Source: a virus
Virus record (IMG/VR): IMGVR_UViG_3300012920_000192
Location: 1-28,329 of that record
DNA length: 28,329 nucleotides
Strand: one strand, 5' to 3'
The position numbers were made by a program, and so were the translations under genes. Shown here in pieces: positions 16,866 to 23,797 of this stretch (the first letter of the stretch is position 1; each line of letters begins with the position of its first letter). The notes beneath the pieces are model-generated. The model searched no databases, had not been told where the DNA came from, and saw nothing but the letters and a program-made list of their open reading frames with translations.

Positions 16866-17234
16866 ATGGCCAACGATTTTAAAAGATTTGCTAAACCCAA
16901 TGTAGGAACATCAACTGGTGCATCTGGTGATGCATTATATTCAGTACCTGCAGGTGCGGGTTCAAGTGCATTAGAGTCAATTGTAATTGGTATATCTATC
17001 TGTAATAAAAATTCCGCTGAAAGAACAGTAGGAATATTTTTAGATAATGAAGATGGATCAAATGATGCTTATATTTGTAATGGATTAAAAGTACCAGGAA
17101 ATACTACAGTTGAAGTTATGCAAGGAAACAAATTAATTCTTCAAAATGATGGATCAAACGCAGATGTATTAAGAGCTGAAGCTTCGGCAGGTTCTTCAAT
17201 TGATGTTGTTGTATCCGTTTTAGAAGACGTATAA
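16866..17234 (+). CDS. Small virion structural protein, 122 aa
   Basis: The protein begins Asp-Phe-Lys-Arg-Phe-Ala-Lys-Pro-Asn-Val-Gly-Thr-Ser and continues as an all-beta domain, with an Ile-Gly-Ile-Ser-Ile-Cys-Asn-Lys strand near 41-48, a Gly-Asn-Lys-Leu-Ile-Leu segment near 87-92 and a closing Val-Val-Ser-Val-Leu-Glu strand. I recall this pattern from a widespread family of small structural proteins in marine T4-like phages, with no defined role. AAAGGA lies close upstream of the ATG, and a late promoter precedes it. It heads the run that ends in the glycine-rich adhesin, so tip or fibre attachment is a reasonable guess. Confidence 0.75.
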   Translation: MANDFKRFAKPNVGTSTGASGDALYSVPAGAGSSALESIVIGISICNKNSAERTVGIFLDNEDGSNDAYICNGLKVPGNTTVEVMQGNKLILQNDGSNADVLRAEASAGSSIDVVVSVLEDV

Positions 17235-17249
17235 TAAAAAGAGTTAAAA

Positions 17250-17492
17250 ATGGTTAGATACATTCAGTCTAAAGATAGACCAACAGAGGTTAATGTTAGA
17301 ACAGCAACTGGTGATGGGTCAACAACAGGTTTTACAGTAACACAAGGTATGACAGTGAATAAAGTTATTGTTTCAATTAACGGGTTGATGCAGAAACCTA
17401 CTACTGATTATTCAATATCTAGTACAACATTAACATTTGGTACTGCACCTGATGCATCTGACTCAATTGTAATAAGGGAGCTACCAGTTTAG
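17250..17492 (+). CDS. Stand-alone fibre C-terminal domain, 80 aa
   Basis: After a short N-terminus the whole protein is one small beta domain with Ala-Thr-Gly-Asp-Gly-Ser-Thr-x-Gly-Phe-Thr, Asn-Gly, Pro-Thr-x-Asp-Tyr and Ile-Ser-Ser-Thr-Thr-Leu-Thr-Phe-x-Thr-Ala-Pro. It aligns without large gaps to the last 65 residues of the fibre at 5928-6971, with about half the positions identical by eye, and both end Arg-x-Leu-Pro-x. The separately encoded domain may bind another fibre or cap a shaft. It lies 15 bases after the previous gene and nine bases before the adhesin gene, pointing to co-expression. Confidence 0.78.
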   Translation: MVRYIQSKDRPTEVNVRTATGDGSTTGFTVTQGMTVNKVIVSINGLMQKPTTDYSISSTTLTFGTAPDASDSIVIRELPV

Positions 17493-17500
17493 AATAAGAT

Positions 17501-18967
17501 ATGGCAAAAATTAGACAATCAAATATAGATAAAAGTATTTTAAATGCTCAAACAGAATTATCAGCTCAAGCTGCAGATGACGATACATTTTTAGTTTTTG
17601 ATACAAGTGCAGGCGCACTTAAAAAAATTCAAAGATCAAATATAAAATCAAATCCCGCTAAAATAACAAGTGTTTCTCCAACATCTGTTGCTGAAGGAGA
17701 CGGATCAGGTAATCATACATTTACACTTTCTGGATCTGGTTATGTAGCAGGAACTACAGCAAATTTAATTAATGCATCAGGTGCAACAGTTAACTTTGAT
17801 ACAACGACAATTGACTCTTTAACACAAATTACTGGTGTGATAGCAAAATCTAGTTTACCTGGTAGCGGTGAACCTTATGATGTTAGAGTAAATAATTCTG
17901 ATGGTAATCAAACAATAACAGATCAAATTAATGTTAACCAAACACCATCTTGGACAACAAGTGCAGGAAGTTTAGGTACCTTTTCAGAACAAACTACAAT
18001 TAGTACAATTACAGTAGCTGCAACTGATCCTGAATCAGGAACAATAACATTTTCAGTAACTTCAGGTTCATTACCTGGAGGTTTATCTTTAAATTCTTCT
18101 AATGGTCAAATTACAGGTACTTTAAGTACAAATATTACAGGAACAACTACTACTAACTTTACAATAACTGCATCAGACGGAACTAATAGTGTAGGAAGAG
18201 CCTTTTCAATAACGGAAGTTCCAGCAGGAACTGAAACATTTACATCATCAGGTACTTTTTCTGTACCAACAGGTATTACTTCAGTTGATGTATTACTCGT
18301 TGCTGGAGGAGGTGGTGGTGGTACATCTGCTGGAGGTGGCGGAGGTGCTGGTGGATTAATTTATAAACCAGGTTTTACAGTCACACCTGGTGGTTCAATT
18401 CCAGTCACAGTTGGTGATGGTGGTGCGAATGCTGGACCTGGAGCATCTGGACAAGATTCTGTATTTAGTACATTAACTGCTAAAGGTGGTGGTGGAGGTG
18501 GAGGACCTAGAAACCAAGCTGGACAACCTGGTGGATCAGGTGGTGGTGCTGGTTGTGGTGGACCAACTGGTGGTAGTGGTAATCAAAGTACACAACCAGG
18601 TGATTCTGGAAACTTTGGTTTTGGTAATCCTGGCGGGAACGCTGGAAACCCACCTAATTGGGGCGCTGGTGGTGGCGGTGGTGCCGGTAATGCGGGTAAC
18701 TCTGGTGGACCTCATAACGCAGGTAATGGTGGTAATGGTAAATCATATTCAATATCAGGAACATCAGTGACATATGGTGGTGGTGGTGGAGCTGTGACCG
18801 ATCACAATATGGGTCCAGGTGGATCTGGTGGAAATGGTGGTGGCGGAAATAGGAATAGTTCAGGAACTGCCAATCGTGGTGGCGGAGGTGGTTCTGGTAA
18901 TGGCCAAGATGGTAATATGGGCGGTGGTGGCTCAGGCGGTAAAGGTATTGTAATTGTTGATTACTAA
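17501..18967 (+). CDS. Modular glycine-rich tail-tip adhesin, 488 aa
   Basis: Four parts can be read. Residues 1-50 are a docking segment (Ile-Arg-Gln-Ser-Asn-Ile-Asp-Lys-Ser-Ile-Leu). Residues about 53-145 resemble an IPT/TIG Ig-like domain (Ile-Thr-Ser-Val-Ser-Pro-Thr-Ser). Residues about 148-240 resemble a cadherin/He_PIG Ig-like domain (Leu-Pro-Gly-Gly-Leu-Ser-Leu-Asn, then Thr-Ala-Ser-Asp-Gly). Residues 243-488 are a glycine-rich domain opening with Phe-Thr-Ser-Ser-Gly-Thr-Phe-Ser-Val-Pro and a hydrophobic strand before the first poly-Gly. Such glycine-rich domains occur on phage tips and adhesins and can pack as polyglycine helices exposing variable loops. Receptor binding is inferred. 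Trp occurs only twice, once in a Pro-Pro-Asn-Trp-Gly loop. An enzyme cassette follows. Confidence 0.82.
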   Translation: MAKIRQSNIDKSILNAQTELSAQAADDDTFLVFDTSAGALKKIQRSNIKSNPAKITSVSPTSVAEGDGSGNHTFTLSGSGYVAGTTANLINASGATVNFDTTTIDSLTQITGVIAKSSLPGSGEPYDVRVNNSDGNQTITDQINVNQTPSWTTSAGSLGTFSEQTTISTITVAATDPESGTITFSVTSGSLPGGLSLNSSNGQITGTLSTNITGTTTTNFTITASDGTNSVGRAFSITEVPAGTETFTSSGTFSVPTGITSVDVLLVAGGGGGGTSAGGGGGAGGLIYKPGFTVTPGGSIPVTVGDGGANAGPGASGQDSVFSTLTAKGGGGGGGPRNQAGQPGGSGGGAGCGGPTGGSGNQSTQPGDSGNFGFGNPGGNAGNPPNWGAGGGGGAGNAGNSGGPHNAGNGGNGKSYSISGTSVTYGGGGGAVTDHNMGPGGSGGNGGGGNRNSSGTANRGGGGGSGNGQDGNMGGGGSGGKGIVIVDY

Positions 18968-18987
18968 ATAATACTAAAATATTATTT
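18966..18987 (+). terminator. AT-only hairpin after the adhesin gene, possible weak terminator
   Basis: AAATAATA (18966-18973) and TATTATTT (18980-18987) are perfect inverted repeats around a six-base loop, followed by a short T-rich stretch. There is no G-C pair, so the stem would be weak. It could reduce read-through into the enzyme cassette or be chance in AT-rich DNA. Confidence 0.25.
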
Positions 18988-19008
18988 TATTTAATTAAAG
19001 GAGTTGAA

Positions 19009-19473
19009 ATGACTGATAAAGAAGCAAAATATGATGGCGTAGATGAATTTGGAAATCCTAATTATTTAGCCTCAGAAGATAAAGGTGATATAGTATTAAA
19101 TACACTAAAACCTGGCGAAGTTCTAACAGATCAAGGAACCATAGTTGAAGAAAATTACGACTATGGAAGTATTACAGACCACGATAAAAGAGTCGTAAAA
19201 GAAATCATAAAACTATTAGAAGAACGAGCAAATGTACCTTGTAAAATGTTTGCTAAAGAATTAGCAATAAAGTTTGATATATCAAAAATACCAGAAATGA
19301 AATATGAAGATTCTAAATGGCACGAGTTAACTAAAGATTTTAGATTAGGTGAAGCAATCCAAGGGTTTAGACAAGACACTAGAGACGGTGAACAGATTAG
19401 AATACCACATATGGGTTTCTCAGCAGATTTAGAAGAACTTGAAAAATTAGCAGAACATTTATCTAAAAAATAG
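19009..19473 (+). CDS. Hypothetical protein, 154 aa, first gene of the enzyme cassette
   Basis: I do not recognise this acidic, soluble protein. Residues 1-50 look disordered, with Asp, Glu, Asn and Gly and a Tyr-Asp-Gly-Val-Asp-Glu-Phe-Gly-Asn-Pro-Asn-Tyr segment. From about 55 it becomes helical: Lys-Arg-Val-Val-Lys-Glu-Ile-Ile-Lys-Leu-Leu-Glu-Glu-Arg, then a second helix with the only Cys, and a final amphipathic helix (about 138-154). There is no membrane segment, signal peptide or catalytic motif. It has the best ribosome-binding site of the region, AAAGGAG at 18997-19003, five bases before the ATG, so it is probably well expressed. It may be an adaptor or a separate virion protein. Confidence 0.75.
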   Translation: MTDKEAKYDGVDEFGNPNYLASEDKGDIVLNTLKPGEVLTDQGTIVEENYDYGSITDHDKRVVKEIIKLLEERANVPCKMFAKELAIKFDISKIPEMKYEDSKWHELTKDFRLGEAIQGFRQDTRDGEQIRIPHMGFSADLEELEKLAEHLSKK

Positions 19474-19488
19474 TTTAAAATATTTTTT
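19465..19488 (+). terminator. A/T hairpin with T tract, possible attenuator
   Basis: AAAAAATA (19465-19472) pairs perfectly with TATTTTTT (19481-19488) around an eight-base loop, overlapping the TAG of the preceding gene. The 3' arm is itself a T tract. The stem has no G-C pair, so terminator strength is doubtful. It sits just before the first oxygenase gene, which lacks a visible ribosome-binding site. Confidence 0.25.
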
Positions 19489-19492
19489 GTTA

Positions 19493-20140
19493 ATGTTTTA
19501 TACAAATGTCCCTACAGTAAATACGGAAACTGGCGATAATATAATTTATCCATTTAGTCCTCCTATTTTTCAAACAGAAGTTGATAGCAACTTTACAAAT
19601 CAATTAATTGTAGAAGGTCGTAAACTTACAAAAGAAGAAGACGATTGGAATTATCAATTAGCAGGTAATTTGAAATATGGACGTTCATATCGTTTTAAAG
19701 AATCATTTAAATTAAGATCAGAAACATATTTAAAAATCTATGTAAAAAGATTTTGTGATGGAATAGATAAGTTATATGGTAATTCGTTAATGACAGATAA
19801 AATTACTCCATTAAAATTAGATGAATTGTGGATTAATTTTTCTCAAAAACACGATTTTAATCCACCACATGCACATAGTGGTGTTTTATCTTTTGTGATA
19901 TTTTGTAAGGTACCACCAGAAATATTTAAAACACAAGCAGATAGTAATAATCAAAGTGCAGGAAAAATTACTTTTTCATATGGTGAAAATATAACTAGTC
20001 TAATGGGTAATGATTATCCTATTGAGCCTTATGAAAATTTAATGTTTATATTTCCAGCACAATTAAAACATTATGTTTCACCGTATTGGGTTGATGCAGA
20101 GCGTATTAGTGTATCTGGTAATTTCAGCCTATCTAAATAA
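19493..20140 (+). CDS. Predicted 2-oxoglutarate/Fe(II) oxygenase A (2OG-FeII_Oxy_5-like), 215 aa
   Basis: The C-terminal half fits a small double-stranded beta-helix oxygenase of the 2OG-FeII_Oxy_5/TIGR02466 type. It has Leu-Trp-Ile-Asn-Phe (112-116), then Pro-Pro-His-Ala-His-Ser-Gly (H126, H128), a hydrophobic strand, Phe-Ile-Phe-Pro-Ala-x-Leu-Lys-His (H193) and Glu-Arg-Ile-Ser-Val-Ser-Gly-Asn-Phe (R204, the likely 2-oxoglutarate-binding Arg). The usual His-x-Asp is His-x-His here. The N-terminal half has the Ile-Tyr-Pro-Phe-Ser-Pro-Pro-Ile-Phe opening typical of the family. I choose ATG 19493; an in-frame TTG at 19487 lies in a T tract. No ribosome-binding site is obvious. Substrate unknown. 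Confidence 0.78.
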   Translation: MFYTNVPTVNTETGDNIIYPFSPPIFQTEVDSNFTNQLIVEGRKLTKEEDDWNYQLAGNLKYGRSYRFKESFKLRSETYLKIYVKRFCDGIDKLYGNSLMTDKITPLKLDELWINFSQKHDFNPPHAHSGVLSFVIFCKVPPEIFKTQADSNNQSAGKITFSYGENITSLMGNDYPIEPYENLMFIFPAQLKHYVSPYWVDAERISVSGNFSLSK

Positions 20141-20148
20141 TAAGTAAA

Positions 20149-20910
20149 ATGATGATACACAATTCATATTATTATATTGAATCTGCCTTGACACCTGATC
20201 AATGTCAAAAAATTATTGATTTAGGTTTATCTCAAATTGATAGTGTTAAAAAAGCAGGCGGGTCTACTGTTGCAACTACATTTGATGGTGGTCACAAAGA
20301 AGCTTTAGAAAAATTAGGTGAACCCGTTTCTCCTCAGGCAGATAAAACCGTAGAAGATTTAAGAAAAGAAAAAGAAAAGAAAAGTTATATTAGAGATAGT
20401 GAAGTATCTTGGTTAAATCATCAATGGTTATATGATTTAGTATATCCTTTTTTACATAAGGCAAATAATGATTCTGGTTGGAAATATCAATTTGATTACA
20501 GCGAGACTTTTCAATTTACCAAATATGGACCTAATCAATTTTATGGTTGGCACGCAGATGGCGAGAGTTGTCACCATGGAAAGTATAAAAGATATATTCC
20601 AGGTATTACTAAAACAGGGCCAGATGGTGAAATGCCTAAAGGTTATACTACAGTTCCTGATATGGTAGGAAAAATTCGTAAACTATCTATGACAATTAAT
20701 TTAAATAAGCCTGGTGAATATGAAGGTGGAAATTTAAAGTTTGATTTTGGTCCACATAATCAAGGAAAACGTTTCCACGAATGTACAGAAATAAGACCTC
20801 AAGGATCAATCATTATATTTCCGTCATTTGTATATCATCAGGTAACTCCTGTGACTAAAGGAACAAGATACTCTCTAGTTTTATGGACACTAGGAAGACC
20901 ATTTGTGTAG
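20149..20910 (+). CDS. Predicted 2-oxoglutarate/Fe(II) oxygenase B (prolyl-hydroxylase / PKHD type), 253 aa
   Basis: This has the clearest complete catalytic set of the cassette: Trp-His-Ala-Asp (H135, D137), distal H230 in Phe-Pro-Ser-Phe-Val-Tyr-His-Gln-Val-Thr-Pro-Val, and R240 in Gly-Thr-Arg-Tyr-Ser-Leu-Val-Leu-Trp. This matches the prolyl 4-hydroxylase/PKHD superfamily, whose members hydroxylate protein or small-molecule substrates using O2, Fe(II) and 2-oxoglutarate. Tyr-Glu-Gly-Gly-Asn-Leu (191-196) is the usual turn before the second half of the barrel. A charged insert (about 55-80) and a Gly/Lys-rich loop (143-170) may contact substrate. Two adjacent ATG codons (20149, 20152) are possible starts. 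It begins eight bases after oxygenase A. Confidence 0.88.
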   Translation: MMIHNSYYYIESALTPDQCQKIIDLGLSQIDSVKKAGGSTVATTFDGGHKEALEKLGEPVSPQADKTVEDLRKEKEKKSYIRDSEVSWLNHQWLYDLVYPFLHKANNDSGWKYQFDYSETFQFTKYGPNQFYGWHADGESCHHGKYKRYIPGITKTGPDGEMPKGYTTVPDMVGKIRKLSMTINLNKPGEYEGGNLKFDFGPHNQGKRFHECTEIRPQGSIIIFPSFVYHQVTPVTKGTRYSLVLWTLGRPFV

Positions 20911-20939
20911 ATACTAAATAAGATAAAAAGGAGTATAAA

Positions 20940-21650
20940 ATGAGTGCGGCAAAATTTTTTAAAGAACATAGTTGGGTTAAGATAGATAATTATATTGACC
21001 AAAGTATGGCTAATTTATTTTATCATCATATTCAATTAGAAACTGCTAGATTAAGTTATTACGAAGAAAATGATATTAGAGTTGATATGGCATATAATGG
21101 TACCTTTACTGACGAACAAGCTCCAGGTGACTTTAGTAAATATGGTGATCCTATCTTTGATGCTTTTTTAAGTTTAGGTTTAGGAAAGATGCAAGATTTA
21201 ACTGGATTAAAATTAGTTCCTACATATTCTTATCATAGACTTTATACAAATGGTACAGAGTTAAAAAGACATAAAGATAGACCAAGTTGTGAAATTTCAA
21301 CTACACTTTGTTTAGGTTATGATACTTCAAACCTTGAAGATAAAAACTGGAATTGGCCTATGTATGTAAAAGAAAAAAATGGTGTAGAAACTCCAGTCTA
21401 TATGAAACCTGGTGATATGGTAATATATCGTGGTTGTGAGTTAGAACATTGGAGAGAGCCATTTATAGGTAATCATCACGCTCAAGTATTTTTACATTAT
21501 AATGAAGCTGGTGGTAAATACGATATTCCTTTTGATGGTAGACCTCTTTTAGGTATGCCTGTATTAGATCAAGTTGTAAGAAATGATGAAGAATTAAGCG
21601 AATATGAAAAACATAATACAACTAATAATGCTAGAAAAGTAATAGATTAA
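20940..21650 (+). CDS. Predicted 2-oxoglutarate/Fe(II) oxygenase C, 236 aa
   Basis: The likely iron site is Leu-Lys-Arg-His-Lys-Asp-Arg-Pro (H111, D113) and Glu-Leu-Glu-His-Trp-Arg-Glu-Pro-Phe (H170), within a barrel that includes Lys-Pro-Gly-Asp-Met-Val-Ile-Tyr-Arg-Gly (156-165). The distal His is followed by Asn-His-His-Ala-Gln-Val-Phe-Leu-His-Tyr, so the usual Arg about ten residues on is not in the standard place; R172 or another residue may bind the cosubstrate. The C-terminal 45 residues are charged and may be a tail outside the barrel. An AAGGAG ribosome-binding site (20928-20933) lies six bases before the ATG, the strongest site among the oxygenases. An ACTAAATA upstream resembles a degenerate late octamer. 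Confidence 0.84.
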   Translation: MSAAKFFKEHSWVKIDNYIDQSMANLFYHHIQLETARLSYYEENDIRVDMAYNGTFTDEQAPGDFSKYGDPIFDAFLSLGLGKMQDLTGLKLVPTYSYHRLYTNGTELKRHKDRPSCEISTTLCLGYDTSNLEDKNWNWPMYVKEKNGVETPVYMKPGDMVIYRGCELEHWREPFIGNHHAQVFLHYNEAGGKYDIPFDGRPLLGMPVLDQVVRNDEELSEYEKHNTTNNARKVID

Positions 21651-21653
21651 TAA

Positions 21654-22334
21654 ATGACTTGGAATATAAAACTTTTAAAAGATAATCCTTTATACCCTGC
21701 TTTAGTTATTGATAATTGGTATACTCCTAATGAAGAAAAGGCTGTATGGAAAGAGTTAGATTTTTATAGTGCAACACCTAAAAAATATTTAGAAAAGGCA
21801 GAAGATACAATTGTTGCTCGTGATAAAGATGGCTCGCCTAGAAGTACAGCATATAGATTTTATTTAGAAACATTTTATAATAATAAATTAATATCTCCAA
21901 TTTATAATTGTATGAAAAAACAACGATCACCAGAATTTAGAGATATTATGGGTAATTTTATGCCTTATGCTCGTAGTTTTTTATCTACTACAGAAGATAC
22001 ATCTTTAATATCTTATTATGAGGATAACGATCATTATAAACCTCACTATGATTCTTTTAGTTGGACTTGTTTAATATGGATGGTAAGAGAGCCTAAATTA
22101 TTTGATGGTGGTGATTTTTTATTAAATGAACCCAATTATGAAATTAAATTAAAAAATAATAGAATGGTTATGTTTCCTAGTTGTTTATTACATAGTGTCA
22201 CCCCTTTAAAATTTCATACTCAACCAGAAGAAGCGGGATACGGAAAATATACTATTACACATTTTTACTTTGCAATTCCTTTAGGTGATGGAAGTGACTT
22301 GTCGTTAGGAAACAATAAACTACCTAAATTATGA
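21654..22334 (+). CDS. Predicted 2-oxoglutarate/Fe(II) oxygenase D, 226 aa
   Basis: The sequence Asp-His-Tyr-Lys-Pro-His-Tyr-Asp (H131, D133) gives the His-x-Asp motif. Phe-Asp-Gly-Gly-Asp-Phe is the following turn, and Met-Phe-Pro-Ser-Cys-Leu-Leu-His-Ser-Val-Thr-Pro supplies the distal H180. Where most relatives have Arg before the last strand, this protein has Gly-Lys-Tyr-Thr-Ile (K198), so a lysine may anchor 2-oxoglutarate, as in collagen prolyl hydroxylases. It begins three bases after oxygenase C, and its TGA overlaps the ATG of the halogenase (ATGA at 22331-22334), which argues for coupled translation of the two enzymes. Substrate unknown. Confidence 0.84.
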   Translation: MTWNIKLLKDNPLYPALVIDNWYTPNEEKAVWKELDFYSATPKKYLEKAEDTIVARDKDGSPRSTAYRFYLETFYNNKLISPIYNCMKKQRSPEFRDIMGNFMPYARSFLSTTEDTSLISYYEDNDHYKPHYDSFSWTCLIWMVREPKLFDGGDFLLNEPNYEIKLKNNRMVMFPSCLLHSVTPLKFHTQPEEAGYGKYTITHFYFAIPLGDGSDLSLGNNKLPKL

Positions 22335-23797
22335 AAACAATAACAATAGTTGGTGGAGGTACTGCCGGATATATTACTGCGTTAATTTTAAAAACTAGAT
22401 ACGGAAGTAATATTGATATACAACTAGTTAAGTCAGATAAAATTGGTATTATAGGAGTTGGTGAGGGTTCAACCGAGCACTGGAAAGAGTTTATGGATTT
22501 TGTCGGTATTGATTTTAAAGAATTGATTACCGAATGTGACGCAACTTTAAAGTGTGGTATTATGTTTAAAAATTGGACAGATAATGATTTTTTACATAAT
22601 GTAAATGAATTAAAAAACTTTAAACACGGACAACATTTAGCAAGTTATTTAAAGTTAATGAATGAAGACTGTGATGTAAAAGAATTGAATAATCCTTGGT
22701 TTTGGGAAAACAAAGTTGGTAGAGAATTTTTATTAAGTGAATTACACAATTGTCCTACTAATCAATATCACTTTAACACATTTAAGTTAAATGAATTTTT
22801 AAATAAAAAATCAATAGAAAAAGGTTTAAGAGTTGTTGATGATGAGATAGTTGATGTAGAATTAAATAATAAAGGCGAAATATCAAATTTAAAAGGTGAA
22901 AAGAATAATTACAATACAGACTTTTATATTGATTGTACAGGATTTAAAAGATTATTAATTTCTAAATTAGGCGCAAAGTGGAAATCATATAGTAAGTATT
23001 TAAAAATGAAAGAAGCAATTGCCTTTCCAACAAATGGTACAGATGAATATAATGTTTATACAATTGCACGAGCTATGAAATATGGTTGGGCTTGGCATAT
23101 TCCCACTTATGGTCGTTGGGGTAATGGTTATATTTTTGATAGTGATTACATAAGTGCCGATGACGCAAAACAAGAAATAGAAGAAACACTAGGACATAAA
23201 ATAGATATAGGAAAACACGTTAAGTTTGATCCTGGTTGTTTAGATAAACCTTGGATTAAAAATTGTTTAGCAGTAGGATTAAGTGCTAACTTTGTAGAAC
23301 CATTAGAGGCAACATCAATAGGCACATCTATAAATCAAATGTTTTTGTTCATACATATGTTTGATAACTATAATCAAAAGATAATAGATGATTATAATTA
23401 TAAAATGGAATTGATAATGAACAATATTAGAGATTTTATTGTTTTACATTATATTACAAAAAGAGATGACACTAGTTTTTGGAAAGATTTAAAAACTATG
23501 AAGATACCTGATACATTAAGAGAGAATATAGAAAGATGGCAAACTAGATTACCTATTAGAGATGATTTTAGAGAAACAAATTATTACTTGTTTTTAGAAC
23601 ATAACTATTCTCAAATATTATATGCTTTAGATTTACTTAACAAAGAAAATATAAAAATCTTATATAATTCTTTTAATGAAGAACATAGAAAACATTTTGA
23701 TATAGGAATGAACGAATATAAAAACAATTTAAATGTTCCTCAAGTAAAACATAAAACATATTTAAAAGCAATAAGAGCGATGTATGCCACAGTTTAA
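22331..23797 (+). CDS. Flavin-dependent halogenase, tryptophan-halogenase family, 488 aa
   Basis: These enzymes use FADH2, O2 and chloride or bromide to halogenate aromatic or other electron-rich substrates. The FAD-binding Gly-Gly-Gly-Thr-Ala-Gly is at 8-13 and a second flavin-contact segment, Gly-Val-Gly-Glu-Gly-Ser-Thr, at 42-48. Lys74, in a Thr-Leu-Lys-Cys-Gly-Ile-Met-Phe-Lys-Asn-Trp context, corresponds to catalytic Lys79 of PrnA. The halogenase-specific WxWxIP is intact at 253-258, and Phe-Val-Glu-Pro-Leu-Glu-Ala-Thr-Ser-Ile (321-330) matches the active-site glutamate region, with Ala and Ser where PrnA has Ser and Gly. The length is near PrnA (538). No flavin reductase is visible, so the host would supply FADH2. 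It overlaps genes on both sides. Tryptophan as substrate is not implied. Confidence 0.92.
   Translation: MKTITIVGGGTAGYITALILKTRYGSNIDIQLVKSDKIGIIGVGEGSTEHWKEFMDFVGIDFKELITECDATLKCGIMFKNWTDNDFLHNVNELKNFKHGQHLASYLKLMNEDCDVKELNNPWFWENKVGREFLLSELHNCPTNQYHFNTFKLNEFLNKKSIEKGLRVVDDEIVDVELNNKGEISNLKGEKNNYNTDFYIDCTGFKRLLISKLGAKWKSYSKYLKMKEAIAFPTNGTDEYNVYTIARAMKYGWAWHIPTYGRWGNGYIFDSDYISADDAKQEIEETLGHKIDIGKHVKFDPGCLDKPWIKNCLAVGLSANFVEPLEATSIGTSINQMFLFIHMFDNYNQKIIDDYNYKMELIMNNIRDFIVLHYITKRDDTSFWKDLKTMKIPDTLRENIERWQTRLPIRDDFRETNYYLFLEHNYSQILYALDLLNKENIKILYNSFNEEHRKHFDIGMNEYKNNLNVPQVKHKTYLKAIRAMYATV

Noticed and set aside
18486-18770. Second plus-strand frame of 94 codons inside the adhesin gene
   Set aside because: A GGT/GGA-rich region read in another frame gives a Val-rich low-complexity product; no start signal or family pattern.
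18300-18960. GGT/GGA-rich tandem-looking DNA that could be called a repeat array
   Set aside because: The repetition is explained by glycine codons of the adhesin domain; units vary in length and there is no regular spacer, so it is not a CRISPR or satellite.
19487-19492. TTG start for oxygenase A
   Set aside because: TTG lies in a T tract with no ribosome-binding site, and ATG 19493 follows two codons later in frame.
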